A DNA stretch of 64,000 bases from JAZKFT01 sp963845495 (GCA_963845495.1 CAWJTH010000135.1:1-64000); one strand, 5' to 3'; shown: positions 37,975-48,103, counted from the stretch's first letter. The notes: generated by a model not told the origin, from the sequence alone. Translations and numbers: made by a program.

Positions 37975-38014
37975 ATAAAGTAAGATTATTTGACCAATGA
38001 CTTAATGACCAAAA

Positions 38015-40396
38015 CTATCCGCTGCAACTTACGCAACCATCTTGCATGGTGCAAACTGCACCTTCAACAATCACATCCTCTGTTATTATTGGTAAAGTAG
38101 TGGCATCAATCAAAGGCTCTACAGATTTACCGCCTTGTTTTTCAACGGTAAATTGTACGGCTTGGGTTGCTGCCTTGGTACGTAAATAATACATGCCGGT
38201 TTTTAAGCCTTTGCGCCAGCCATAAAAATGCATAGAAGTCAACTTGCTGGAAGTTGGATTTTCAACAAACAAATTCAGCGATTGCGATTGACAAATATAT
38301 GCACCACGGTCGGCGGCCATATCAATAATGGTACGTTGTTTTATTTCCCAAACGGTTTTGTAAATTTCTTTGATGTGGTCTGGGATACCATCAATTTTTT
38401 GAACCGAACCGTTGTGCGAAATAATGTGGTTCTTCATTTCATCGTTCCACAAATTCAATTCCACCAAGTCTTTCAGCAAATGTTTGTTCACCACTACAAA
38501 TTCGCCACTCAACACACGCCTTACATAAATGTTGGAAGTGTATGGTTCAAAACATTCGTTGTTACCCAAAATTTGTGAAGTAGATGCAGTTGGCATCGGT
38601 GCCACCAACAACGAATTCCTTATACCATATTTTATTACTTCATCTTTCAACGTGTACCAGTCCCAACGCAGGGTTGGCTCAACGCCCCACATATCGAACT
38701 GGAAAATGCCTTTTGAAGTCGGCGAACCTTTGAACGATTCGTAAGCGCCATCTTTTTTAGCCAAATCTTTACTGGCCGTCATGGCAGCAAAATAAATGGT
38801 TTCAAAAATTTCTTTATTTAATTTTTGTGCGGCATCGCTTTCAAACGGCATGCGCATTAAAATAAATACATCGGCCAAACCTTGTACGCCCAATCCAATT
38901 GGCCTGTGGCGCAAGTTTGAATTTTGTGCTTCGACTACGGGATAATAATTGTGGTCGATGATTTTATTCAGGTTTTTGGTGGCTTCGTAAGTTACTTCAT
39001 ACAACTTATCATGATCGAATTTACCGTCGATTACAAAGCGTGGCAATGCCAACGATGCAAGGTTACAAACCGCTACTTCGTCGGGCGAAGTGTATTCTAT
39101 AATTTCTGTGCAAAGGTTTGAGCTTTGGATGGTGCCCAAGTTTTGTTGGTTGCTTTTTCCGTTGGCGGCGTCTTTGTATAATAAATAAGGCGTGCCGGTT
39201 TCTATTTGGGCATCCAAAATTGCAAACCAAAGTTCTTGCGCTTTGATGGTTTTTCTGGCTTTGCCTTCCGTTTCGTATTGGGTATACAATTTTTCAAATT
39301 CTTCGCCATGGCAAAGGTGCAAACCTGGCGCTTCATTAGGGCAAAATAAACTCCAATCGCCACCGGCTTCTACGCGTTTCATAAAAAGATCCGGAATCCA
39401 AAGTGCGTAAAACAAATCCCGGGCACGCATTTCTTCCTTGCCATGGTTTTTGCGCAAATCCAAAAATTCAAAAATATCAGCATGCCATGGTTCCAAATAA
39501 ATGGCAAAAGCGCCTTTGCGTTTTCCACCACCCTGGTCTACGTAGCGGGCAGTATCGTTAAAAACTTTTAGCATGGGAATAATTCCGTTACTGGTTCCGT
39601 TTGTGCCGCCGATATAACTGCCGGTTGCACGGATGTTATGAATAGCCAAACCAATACCACCGGCACTTTGCGAAATTTTTGCGGTTTGTTTCAACGTATC
39701 ATAAATGCCGTCAATGCTGTCTTCTTTCATGGTAGACAAGAAGCAACTGCTCATTTGTGGTTTTGGCGTTCCGGCATTGAAAAGGGTAGGCGTGCCATGC
39801 GTGAACCACCTTTCGCTCATTAAATGGTAGGTTTTAATGGCGCTTTCAATATCATCTTTATGAATGCCGATGGCCACACGCATGTACATGTGTTGCGGGC
39901 GCTCGGCCACTTTGCCATGCAATTTCAGCAAATAAGATTTTTCCAAGGTCTTAAAACCGAAATAATCAAAGCCATAATCGCGGTCGTAAATAATGGTAGA
40001 ATCCAATAATTCGGCGTTTTCGTGAATGATTTGCCAAATGTCGTCAGCAATCAGCGGTAAGGTTTTTCCGTTTTTGCTATCTTTAAATTCGTACAGCAAA
40101 TGCATGGTTTTAGAAAAACTTTTGATGGTGTTTTTATGCAAGTTGCTTACCGCGATGCGACTGGCCAACAAGGCGTAATCAGGGTGTTTTACGGTAAGTG
40201 AAGCTGCCGTTTCAGCCGCAAGGTTATCAAGTTCGGTGGTTTTTACGCCGTCGAACAAACCTTCAATCACTTTCTTTGCCACGTCAATCGAATTGACAAA
40301 ACGCCTATCAAGGCCGTAGCAAAGTTTTTCGATGCGTGCTGTTATCTTGTCGAACTTTACGGACTCACGCTTTCCGTTTCTTTTAATTACCTGCAT
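38015..40396 (-). CDS. nrdA: Ribonucleoside-diphosphate reductase alpha subunit, class Ia
   Basis: This 793-aa catalytic subunit reduces NDPs to dNDPs. It opens with an ATP-cone (IKRNGKRESVKFDKITARIEKL, about 4-90), the allosteric site for overall activity. The barrel contains the NLCTEI/ LRHRPIGLGVQGLADVF segments and the late PMPTASTSQILGNNE motif. The C-terminal Cys pair that accepts electrons from thioredoxin or glutaredoxin is in CMQDGCVSCSG. It is cotranscribed behind nrdB on the minus strand, 260 bp away, with a hairpin in the gap at about 40468-40494. Assignment to class Ia rests on the partner gene and C-terminus. Confidence 0.97.
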   Translation of the reverse strand: MQVIKRNGKRESVKFDKITARIEKLCYGLDRRFVNSIDVAKKVIEGLFDGVKTTELDNLAAETAASLTVKHPDYALLASRIAVSNLHKNTIKSFSKTMHLLYEFKDSKNGKTLPLIADDIWQIIHENAELLDSTIIYDRDYGFDYFGFKTLEKSYLLKLHGKVAERPQHMYMRVAIGIHKDDIESAIKTYHLMSERWFTHGTPTLFNAGTPKPQMSSCFLSTMKEDSIDGIYDTLKQTAKISQSAGGIGLAIHNIRATGSYIGGTNGTSNGIIPMLKVFNDTARYVDQGGGKRKGAFAIYLEPWHADIFEFLDLRKNHGKEEMRARDLFYALWIPDLFMKRVEAGGDWSLFCPNEAPGLHLCHGEEFEKLYTQYETEGKARKTIKAQELWFAILDAQIETGTPYLLYKDAANGKSNQQNLGTIQSSNLCTEIIEYTSPDEVAVCNLASLALPRFVIDGKFDHDKLYEVTYEATKNLNKIIDHNYYPVVEAQNSNLRHRPIGLGVQGLADVFILMRMPFESDAAQKLNKEIFETIYFAAMTASKDLAKKDGAYESFKGSPTSKGIFQFDMWGVEPTLRWDWYTLKDEVIKYGIRNSLLVAPMPTASTSQILGNNECFEPYTSNIYVRRVLSGEFVVVNKHLLKDLVELNLWNDEMKNHIISHNGSVQKIDGIPDHIKEIYKTVWEIKQRTIIDMAADRGAYICQSQSLNLFVENPTSSKLTSMHFYGWRKGLKTGMYYLRTKAATQAVQFTVEKQGGKSVEPLIDATTLPIITEDVIVEGAVCTMQDGCVSCSG

Positions 40397-40467
40397 TTTT
40401 TAAAATATTTTAAGTGATGAATGTCGCTGATGAAGTAATTGGGTAATTGGGTAAGTTATTGGGGTGA

Positions 40468-40494
40468 AAAAGTCAAGCTTTTAAACTTGACTTT
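40468..40494 (-). terminator. Hairpin between nrdB and nrdA
   Basis: AAAGTCAAG and CTTGACTTT form a 9-bp stem; the minus strand continues with TTTC. It could attenuate readthrough from nrdB into nrdA, giving unequal subunit levels. Only the structure is seen. Confidence 0.45.
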
Positions 40495-40656
40495 CTTTTC
40501 ATTTCTGTTACTGCAATTTGAATTATTTATTTTTTGTTTTGCTTTGAAGTTAGCAACACGATGTTGATAACCTTCGGGATGATTGATTTATAGACGATTA
40601 GCTAAAATCTGGACTGAGTGCGTGATTGATTTAATGTCCATGACTCTTTTAGGCAT

Positions 40657-41636
40657 TTAAAAATCTTCATCTACTGTGAATGTTTGCGATTCTTTGTTGC
40701 CAGACATAACACCTGATTTTTGATAATCACCGACCCGTTTTTCGAAGAAATTGGTTTTACCTTCCAACGAAATCATTTCCATAAAATCGAACGGGTTAGT
40801 AGCATTGAACATTTTGGTGTAGCCCAATTCATCCAGCCATCTATCGGCTACAAATTCAATATATTGCTGCATCAGTTTGGCATTCATGCCAATCAATGCA
40901 ACAGGTAAAGCTTCGGAGATAAATTCTTTTTCAATTTCAACTGCGTTGCCGATAATGCCATAAACTTCTTCTTGCGAAAGTTTTGTGGATAACATGCTAT
41001 ATAATAAGCAGGCAAATTCGCAATGCAAGCCTTCATCGCGGCTAATCAATTCGTTGCTGAAAGTTAAGTCCCGGCATCAAACCTCGTTTTTTCAACCAAA
41101 AAATTGAGCAGAAACTACCGCTGAAAAAAATGCCTTCAACAGCTGCAAAAGCTACTAAACGTTCTGCAAAATTTCCGTTTTCAATCCAGCGCAGCGCCCA
41201 ATCGGCTTTTTTTCTTAACCGCTGGAACCGTATCGATCGCATGAAAAAGCCTATCTTTTTCAAACGGGTCTTTTATATATGTATCAATCAATAAAGCATA
41301 AGTTTCGCTGTGGATGTTTTCCATCATAATCTGGAAACCATAAAAACAGCGGGCTTCGGGCAGTTGCACTTCACTCATAAAATTCACCGCCAAATTTTCG
41401 TTTACAATGCCATCGCTGGCGGCAAAAAATGCCAACACATGACTGATAAAATGGCGTTCGCCATCGTTTAAACTTTCCCAATCTTTAGCATCGGCACCAA
41501 GGTCAATTTCTTCGGCGGTCCAAAAGCTAGCTTCATGCTGTTTATACTTTTCCCAAATTTTCGGGTAATTGATGGGAAGGATAACAAAGCGGTCTTTGTT
41601 TTCTCTCAGTAAAACTTCATTTTCGTCGTGTTGCAT
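40657..41636 (-). CDS. nrdB: Ribonucleoside-diphosphate reductase beta subunit, two frameshifts in the sequence
   Basis: The radical-generating subunit is read in three frames: 41636 to about 41210, about 41210 to 41064, and 41064 to 40657. Joined, they give a normal protein of about 325 aa. The di-iron and tyrosyl residues are seen in ENIHSETY, where Glu, His (+3) and Tyr (+7) match E. coli Glu115, His118 and Tyr122. The first break is an extra A in an A7 run (41207-41213); the second is one extra base in cttaac at about 41064. A real cell could not lose this gene unless another RNR existed, so both breaks are most likely sequence errors. Confidence 0.93.
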
Positions 41637-42224
41637 AACTTATTGAATTATAATCATTTATGAATCTTATTTAGACAAGTAATCCACTTGATACAATTAC
41701 TATTGTGCCAAGATTGTTTTTTGTCCAAAATGGAATTTTTTGGTTTTACTTTCAAGGGAAGCGCTGTATCCTATCTCAGTTTTGTCAATCTCTCTTTTCC
41801 TTTTGGGAAATCGTCCGCCGTTTCATCCTAACTATTTGCAAGTCAATATAAGAAGACAATTTTCATCTGATTGCGCTATTTATATCAAACTAACACCCTA
41901 AATATTCCCTCGTTTGTTGGTACAAGATTAACACAGAAAGCCAATTTTTTTAAAATGACTTATCAACCAAATGTTGAAAAATTATGTAAACCCTTACTGG
42001 CATTAGATTTTGTTCCAACATATAAAAAATAGTAATATTTCTAGTGTTTTCTAATCTTGTCGAAACATTATTTTTCAACAAAAAATAAAACAAGCTCAAT
42101 TTTTTATGGCTATTTACGCCAATCCTGTTATCTTTCATTTAATTATAAAAACATCGTTTTGTTGATATGTCGTTTTGCTGAATTTTTTCTTTTACGGGAA
42201 CATCACTTCAAAACCAACCACTAA
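41637..42224. other. Gene-free AT-rich region between divergent nrdB and pxpB
   Basis: Nothing coding is seen. It is very AT-rich, particularly 41880-42180, and should hold the promoters of both flanking genes. I could not identify a clean TAnnTTTG or NrdR box. Confidence 0.5.
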
Positions 42225-42980
42225 ATGCAAATTTTTACGAAAAAAGAAAATATTATTTTGCGAAACAAAAACGAAGATAATAAGCTGGAAATCATCGCCT
42301 TGTCATCAACTTTATTGTTGGTTATATTTGGCGAAAACATCGAAATTGCCATCAACAAAAAAGTAATGTCGCTTTACTTTTTGTTGCAGCAAAAGAATTT
42401 GCCTTGGATAAAAGAATTGACACCAGCGTACGCCAGCTTGGGCATTTCGTACGATGTTTATTTTATAAAAAGTAATTTTAATGTAGAAGGATTGGTTTTT
42501 GATTGGGTGAAAAACACAATAAGTAATTTTATAAGCGAGGCAACGGTTGTACCACAAAATGAAAAAGCCATTATAGAAATCCCGGTTTGTTTCGACGGCT
42601 TTTTACCCAATGATTTGGCTTTGATGACTGAGCAATTGAAGTTGCCTGCTCAAGAAATTATCAATATTTTTTTGAGTCGAACCTATTATGTTTTTATGCT
42701 TGGTTTTTTACCGGGCTTTACTTACATGGGCGAAGTTGATGGCCAAATTGTCGTTCCAAGAAAACCAACACCTACGCCTACAAAAGCTGGTGCAGTTGGT
42801 ATTGCGGGCAACCAAACTGGCATTTATCCGCTAGAAAGTTTAGGTGGTTGGCATATTTTGGGCCATACACCAGTTAAAATGTTCGATCCAAAACATCATC
42901 AACCCAATTATTTACAGGCTGGCGATAAAATAAAATTTACACAAATAACTGAACAGCAATACTTTACATACATTAGTTAG
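42225..42980 (+). CDS. pxpB: 5-oxoprolinase subunit PxpB
   Basis: This 251-aa cytosolic protein belongs to the KipI/PxpB family, which with PxpC and PxpA splits 5-oxoproline to glutamate with ATP. Its N-terminal half is diverged from the usual opening, but STLLLVIFGENIEIAINKKV corresponds to the family's 'D.A.L..FG' start. The C-terminal cyclophilin-like part is well conserved: MLGFLPGFTYMGEVD, PRKPTPTPTKAGAVGIAGNQTGIYPLESLGGWHILG. It is followed by pxpC 60 bp later. The start could be a later Met, because the first 20 residues are not conserved. Confidence 0.9.
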   Translation: MQIFTKKENIILRNKNEDNKLEIIALSSTLLLVIFGENIEIAINKKVMSLYFLLQQKNLPWIKELTPAYASLGISYDVYFIKSNFNVEGLVFDWVKNTISNFISEATVVPQNEKAIIEIPVCFDGFLPNDLALMTEQLKLPAQEIINIFLSRTYYVFMLGFLPGFTYMGEVDGQIVVPRKPTPTPTKAGAVGIAGNQTGIYPLESLGGWHILGHTPVKMFDPKHHQPNYLQAGDKIKFTQITEQQYFTYIS

Positions 42981-43040
42981 ATGTTAGTATTTAGGTAGTT
43001 AGACAGAACCGTAACTTTTTATTATGCTTAAAACTAAAAA

Positions 43041-44012
43041 TTGAGTATTGCTATTTATAAATCTGGCGTGCTAGATACCCTACAAGATGCGGGCCGTATC
43101 GGCTTTGCGTCTACCGGCATCAACCCAAGTGGTGCCATGGATTTTTTGGCGTTACAATCGGCTAACGCATTGGTTGGCAATCCATTAAACGAAGCCGTAA
43201 TAGAACTGCATTTTCCCGCAGCCGATTGTTATTTTAAACAAGCTGTTTTAATAGCGCTTTGTGGGGCCGATTTTGGTGCCCAGATAAATGGCGTTCCGGT
43301 GCCTATCAATAAAACCATTTTTATTCCGGCCGATACCATACTTCATTTTTCCCATAAAAATTGGGGCGAAAGATGTTATTTGGCCGTGGAAGGCGGTTTT
43401 GATGAGCCGGATTGGCTGGGCAGTAAATCAACCAACCTTAAATTGGGCATGGAAAATTTTTTGGGCCATGCATTAAAAAAAGGCGATACAATCAAATTGC
43501 ATAAAAAATCAAGTCATTTTTTTGAAGGGGTTCACATTTTTCCGTGGGAAGCAAATTTGACCGCTTGGTACGATGTGCCAGACATTGTAAATGTTTTATA
43601 CGGCCCTGAATGGAATTATTTGCAACCCAATTCACAACACGATTTTATGATTACTTTGTACGAAATAACGCCCAATTCTGATCGGATGGCTTTGCAATTG
43701 CAGGGTAAAATGTTGGAAAAAAAGGAAAACAAAGAGTTGGTTTCATCGGCCGTAGGCTTTGGCACCGTTCAATTGCCCGGAAATGGGATGCCGATGGTTT
43801 TAATGGCCGACCATCAAACAACGGGCGGTTATCCACGCATTGCGCAGGTTATCACTTCGCATTTGCCAAAATTGGCGCAGTTATCGGCACATCAAAAAAT
43901 ACATTTTGTGCCAACTTCATTGGCGAAAGCAGAAAATTTGTTGCTTTCTCAACACGAAGAAATTGCCATTTTGCAACAAGGTATCTTATTGAAAATGAAT
44001 GATTTGGTGTAA
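43041..44012 (+). CDS. pxpC: 5-oxoprolinase subunit PxpC, TTG start
   Basis: This 323-aa member of the KipA/PxpC biotin-dependent-carboxyltransferase-like family has the expected GVLDTLQDAGRIGFASTGINPSGAMD opening near the N-terminus. An in-frame TGA lies just before, and the only upstream-consistent start is the TTG at 43041; a later ATG would remove the conserved LQDAGR segment. Other signature parts are FGTVQLPGNGMPMVLMADHQTTGGYPRI and the C-terminal PKLAQLSAHQKIHF. It forms a unit with pxpB. No pxpA (LamB/YcsF) follows. Confidence 0.92.
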   Translation: MSIAIYKSGVLDTLQDAGRIGFASTGINPSGAMDFLALQSANALVGNPLNEAVIELHFPAADCYFKQAVLIALCGADFGAQINGVPVPINKTIFIPADTILHFSHKNWGERCYLAVEGGFDEPDWLGSKSTNLKLGMENFLGHALKKGDTIKLHKKSSHFFEGVHIFPWEANLTAWYDVPDIVNVLYGPEWNYLQPNSQHDFMITLYEITPNSDRMALQLQGKMLEKKENKELVSSAVGFGTVQLPGNGMPMVLMADHQTTGGYPRIAQVITSHLPKLAQLSAHQKIHFVPTSLAKAENLLLSQHEEIAILQQGILLKMNDLV

Positions 44013-44030
44013 CTAACGGAAAAAATCATC

Positions 44031-44134
44031 TCGCAGAAAACGGAGAAAACGCAGAAAAGCTAATTCGATTATTGAAACTTAAAATAAAATTTATGCCTTA
44101 TCGATTAGTTCTGCGTTTTCTCCGTTTTCCGCGA
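44031..44134. repeat. Inverted repeat of the 'cgcagaaaacggagaaaa' family
   Basis: tcgcagaaaacggagaaaac (44031) and gttttctccgttttccgcga (44115) are inverted copies in a 9-bp rhythm. The same pair occurs at 61733-61810, and one arm at 8398-8424. Confidence 0.75.
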
Positions 44135-44318
44135 GAATTTAATGCAACGTTCTCGGTAACGTTTGCGTAAATAAAGGCTTGCTTTTCATGAAATCAAACA
44201 AATATTAGAAGTAGCATTGTTGCTCCGAAAGCATAAGATGCTTAATTAAACCCCGATTGCGATGCAGTTTACTAAAACATATTGGTGGCTTTTCAAAAAT
44301 ATTGACTTGTTGAAAAAA

Positions 44319-46001
44319 ATGTTTTTTACACGTCAACATAAAAAAGCGACGATTCTTGCTATCCATTTTTTTTACTTTTTATTTTTTACTTTTTACTTTT
44401 CTCAGGCTCAACCTGTTAAAAGTCCAGCATCGAAAGTTCCACTTCCAATCTTTAAAAAAGATACATTCGATATTAAAAAATTCGGTGCTATTGCTGATGG
44501 TATTACATTGAATACCAATTCAATAGCAAAGGCTATTTCAACTTGTAGTCAAAAAGGTGGCGGTGTTGTTTTGGTGCCACAAGGGCTTTGGCTAACTGGG
44601 CCAATTGAGTTGAAAAGCAACGTTAATTTGTCTATTTCAAGGGACGCTGTTTTACAATTTACCGCTGATTTCTCGCAATATAAATTGGTGGCCGGCAATT
44701 GGGAAGGCCAACCCAATGCAAGAAATCAATCGCCCATTTCTGCCGAAGGCGCAACCAATATTGCCATAACAGGCAGTGGTATTGTTGATGGAAATGGCGA
44801 TGCATGGCGTGGCGTAAAAAAGGACAAACTCACCGAAACGCAATGGCAAGGCAAATTGGCCTCCGGCGGTTTTTTAAGTGCCGATAAAAAAACTTGGTAT
44901 CCGTCCGAAAAATCGCTGAAAGGCAGTACCACAAAGGATGCTGGCATATTAAAAGATGGAAAAACACCCAGCGATTTTGAAGACATCAAAGATTTTTTAC
45001 GGCCTAATTTGGTGGTGTTGAACAGTTGTAAAAATGTATTGTTGGAAGGCGTTACATTCCAAAATTCACCAGCCTGGAACTTGCACCCGCTGCTTTGCGA
45101 AAATTTAACCGTACGGAATGTATATGCCAAAAATCCTTGGTATGCTCAAAACGGTGATGGCATCGATGTGGAAAGCTGCAGCAATGTATTATTGGAAAAT
45201 AGCACTTTTGATGTGGGCGATGATGGCATTTGCATAAAAAGCGGTCGCGATGAAGCTGGTCGCAAACGTGGCAAACCAACGCAAAACATGATTGTACGGA
45301 ATTGTGTGGTGTACCATGCCCACGGTGGTTTTGTGATTGGCAGCGAAATGAGCGGCGGCGTAAAAAATTTGTACGTTAGCAATTGTTCTTTTATAGGCAC
45401 TGATGTTGGCTTGCGTTTTAAAACCGCACGTGGCCGGGGCGGCGTGGTGGAAAATATTTTTGTAAGCGATATTGTGATGAAAGATATTGCTGGTGAAGCC
45501 ATTTTGTTCGACGAATATTATATGGCGAAAGATCCTGTGCCGCTTGCCGGCGAAACCCGTGAACCGCCTGCAATTGAAGCTGAGCCTGTAAATGAAGGCA
45601 CGCCACAGTTTAAAAATTTCTTCATCAGGAATGTGGTTTGCAACGGTGCCGAAAAAGCTATTTTTATCCGCGGCCTGCCCGAAATGCAAGTACAAAATAT
45701 TGTGCTGGAAAATATGGTGTTGAAATCGAACAAAGGAATTGAATGTATTGAAGCCAACAATATTGTTTTCGATAATATAAAATTAATTTCAGCTGATACT
45801 GCGCCTTTGGTATTTGTTCAAAATAGTAGCAACATTGCTTTCGATAAATTGTTGTATGAAAACGCCGATGTTTTATTTGCGCTTTCTGGCGAACGATTGA
45901 AAGCGGTTGCTGTTTCAAATACCAACACTGCCAATGCTAAAACAGCCACTACATTTACACACGGCGCAACGGAAAGTGTGTTGAAGCTGAACGGGAAATA
46001 A
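44319..46001 (+). CDS. GH28 polygalacturonase/pectin hydrolase
   Basis: This secreted enzyme hydrolyses the galacturonan backbone of pectin. From the Met at 44319 the precursor has about 560 aa with a long aromatic signal (AIHFFYFLFFTFYFSQA); an earlier Met 19 codons upstream is less likely. GH28 motifs in the parallel beta-helix: NGDGIDVES, VGDDGICIKSG, HGGFVIGSE and GLRFKTARGRGG, containing the catalytic Asp residues and the His and RxK pair. The signal is encoded by a 7-bp array (44372-44400). First gene of the pectin locus. Confidence 0.95.
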   Translation: MFFTRQHKKATILAIHFFYFLFFTFYFSQAQPVKSPASKVPLPIFKKDTFDIKKFGAIADGITLNTNSIAKAISTCSQKGGGVVLVPQGLWLTGPIELKSNVNLSISRDAVLQFTADFSQYKLVAGNWEGQPNARNQSPISAEGATNIAITGSGIVDGNGDAWRGVKKDKLTETQWQGKLASGGFLSADKKTWYPSEKSLKGSTTKDAGILKDGKTPSDFEDIKDFLRPNLVVLNSCKNVLLEGVTFQNSPAWNLHPLLCENLTVRNVYAKNPWYAQNGDGIDVESCSNVLLENSTFDVGDDGICIKSGRDEAGRKRGKPTQNMIVRNCVVYHAHGGFVIGSEMSGGVKNLYVSNCSFIGTDVGLRFKTARGRGGVVENIFVSDIVMKDIAGEAILFDEYYMAKDPVPLAGETREPPAIEAEPVNEGTPQFKNFFIRNVVCNGAEKAIFIRGLPEMQVQNIVLENMVLKSNKGIECIEANNIVFDNIKLISADTAPLVFVQNSSNIAFDKLLYENADVLFALSGERLKAVAVSNTNTANAKTATTFTHGATESVLKLNGK

Positions 46002-46073
46002 GGAATAAGAAATGTGAAATAAGAAATATTAAATAAAGAAGACAAGAGACAAGTAGCAAGGAACAAGAAAACT
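45998..46073. repeat. 7-bp array starting at the GH28 stop codon
   Basis: Units GAAATAA, GGAATAA, GAAATGT, GAAATAA and further forms, then AGACAAG, AGACAAG, TAGCAAG, GAACAAG. The GH28 stop TAA (45999-46001) is part of the first unit. Confidence 0.85.
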
Positions 46074-46082
46074 AAATGTATC

Positions 46083-46128
46083 AAAGTCCTGTAAGCACGA
46101 CATCTAATAGCATTGGGCAACGCCCGAT
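46083..46128. repeat. Intergenic hairpin repeat, copy A
   Basis: aaagtcctgtaagcacgacatcta..tgggcaacgcccg. The same element, with a GTCCC/GGGAC hairpin, lies at 50379-50426 before uxaB. It is inside the pectin gene series. Confidence 0.65.
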
Positions 46129-46156
46129 GAAAGGAAATAAAACGAAATAAAACCAA

Positions 46157-48037
46157 ATGAAAAAAATAGCAGCTTTATTATTACTGGCAACAGCCATGGA
46201 AGGGCATGCCCAAACTTACGCCGAAAAGATGGCCGCCACCGTAATGACAAACTGGAAAGATACTGCCTCGAACGTACATTGGACCTACGACCAAGGCGTA
46301 TATCTAAAAGGCATCGAAGGTTTATGGCATCTTACCGGCGACGGAAAATATTTTACCTACATGAAAAACTGTATGGATGTTTTTGTTGAAAAAGATGGCA
46401 ATATCAAAACCTATAAATTCGACGAGTACACACTTGACAACGTATTGTGCGGCAGGATTTTATTAAGTATTTACGCCGTAACCGGCGAAGAAAAATATTA
46501 CAAAGCCGCCACCATTTTACGCAAACAACTGGCCAGTCAACCGCGTACACAAGAAGGTGGTTTTTGGCATAAGAAAAGATATCCCAACCAAATGTGGCTG
46601 GATGGCTTATACATGGCTGGCCCTTTTTATGCGGAATATGCCAAAACATTTCACGAGGATACCGCCCTTAACGACGTGGCCAACCAATTTGTTTGGATGG
46701 AAAACCATGCTCGGGATGCCAAAACCGGCTTATTGTACCACGGTTGGGATGAAAGCAAAAAAGAAAAGTGGAGCAATCCAACAACCGGCGTCTCGCAAGA
46801 ATTTTGGGCTCGGGCCGATGGTTGGTACGCCATGGCGTTGGTAGATGCGCTGGAACAATTTCCCGAGAATGCACAAAAGAAAAAATTAGTTGATATTTTA
46901 AATCGCTTAGTAACTGCTGTTGCTAAAGTACAGGATCCAAAATCGGGCGTTTGGTACGACATTTTGGACAAGCCAACCGGAAAGGGCAATTATTTGGAAG
47001 CCAGCGCTTCGTGTATGTTTGTTTACGCTATTGCAAAAGGCGTTCGCTTAGGTTATTTGCCAAAAGAAAAATTGGCGATTGCCCAAAAAGGATTTGACGG
47101 CATCATTAAAAATTTTATTGAAACTGGTTCAAACGGACAAACCAATTTAAACGGAACCGTTAGCGTAAGCGGTTTGGGCGGCGATCCTTATCGCGATGGT
47201 AGCTACGATTATTATTTAAAAGAAAAAATAAAATTGAATGATGGCAAAGGTGTAGGTGCTTTTTTACTGGCGGCTGACGAAATGGAATTGTTTCCCAAAG
47301 TAAAAATTGGTGCAGGCAAAACCGTTTTGCTCGACCATTATTTTAACCAAGAAAACAAGAAAGACATCACTGGGATGAGTTTGCCGTATCACTATACTTT
47401 TAATGACCATCAAAATAGTGGCTTTTCCTTGTTGGGCGAATTGTTCACCAATAATGGCGCTGCACTTAAAATGACCGATAATGCACCAACGGCCGACATT
47501 TTGAAAAATTCCAGTGTTTATATTATTGTTGATCCTGATGGAGTAAAAGATAACCCCAAACCTAATTATTTAAATGAAAAAGATGCCGATGTAATTGCAA
47601 CTTGGGTTAAAAATGGCGGCGTTTTGATGATGATGACCAACGACACGGCTAATTGCGATCAAACACATATTAATATATTGGCGGCAAAATTGGGAATCCA
47701 TTTTAACGATAAAAGTAGGAACATGGTACAAGGCCGCGAGTTTGAAACTGGTGCGGTGCATATTCCTGCCAATCATCCAATATTCCCTGATGTGAAAAAA
47801 GTCTATTTGAAAGAAATTTCAACCATTTCTGTCTCAAATCCAGCAACAGCAAGCATTACAGAAGGTAGCGATATAATTATGGCAACTGCAAAATATGGCA
47901 AAGGAACCGTTTTTGCCGTTGGCGACCCTTGGATTTATAATGAATATTTGGATGGCAGAAAAGGCTTGCCGGTTGATTTTGAAAATTTTGGTGGCGCAAA
48001 CGATTTGGTAAAATGGATATTAGCGCAAGCAAAGTAG
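46157..48037 (+). CDS. GH105/GH88-like unsaturated rhamnogalacturonyl hydrolase with extra C-terminal domain
   Basis: The 626-aa precursor has a signal ending EGHA. Residues about 20-370 are the alpha/alpha barrel of YteR-type enzymes, which remove the 4,5-unsaturated uronic acid left by lyases from rhamnogalacturonan or pectin oligosaccharides (motifs MWLDGLYMAGPF, HGWDESKKEKW, FWARADGWYAMALVDALE). Residues about 385-626 form a Rossmann-like domain (VYIIVDPDGVK, VATWVKNGGVLMMMTND, ...GTVFAVGDPW) of DUF4350/glutamine-amidotransferase-like fold, not part of the minimal enzyme. Within the pectin gene series. Confidence 0.9.
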   Translation: MKKIAALLLLATAMEGHAQTYAEKMAATVMTNWKDTASNVHWTYDQGVYLKGIEGLWHLTGDGKYFTYMKNCMDVFVEKDGNIKTYKFDEYTLDNVLCGRILLSIYAVTGEEKYYKAATILRKQLASQPRTQEGGFWHKKRYPNQMWLDGLYMAGPFYAEYAKTFHEDTALNDVANQFVWMENHARDAKTGLLYHGWDESKKEKWSNPTTGVSQEFWARADGWYAMALVDALEQFPENAQKKKLVDILNRLVTAVAKVQDPKSGVWYDILDKPTGKGNYLEASASCMFVYAIAKGVRLGYLPKEKLAIAQKGFDGIIKNFIETGSNGQTNLNGTVSVSGLGGDPYRDGSYDYYLKEKIKLNDGKGVGAFLLAADEMELFPKVKIGAGKTVLLDHYFNQENKKDITGMSLPYHYTFNDHQNSGFSLLGELFTNNGAALKMTDNAPTADILKNSSVYIIVDPDGVKDNPKPNYLNEKDADVIATWVKNGGVLMMMTNDTANCDQTHINILAAKLGIHFNDKSRNMVQGREFETGAVHIPANHPIFPDVKKVYLKEISTISVSNPATASITEGSDIIMATAKYGKGTVFAVGDPWIYNEYLDGRKGLPVDFENFGGANDLVKWILAQAK

Positions 48038-48103
48038 TTAGTAATTAGATTTTAGTATTTAGACGAAAACAATTGAAATATGATTATCATGCTGATCAAA
48101 AGA

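Noticed and set aside
41680..41740. Sigma-54 promoter upstream of nrdB (TTGGCAC on the minus strand)
   Set aside because: The -12 element is absent at the needed 5-base spacing.
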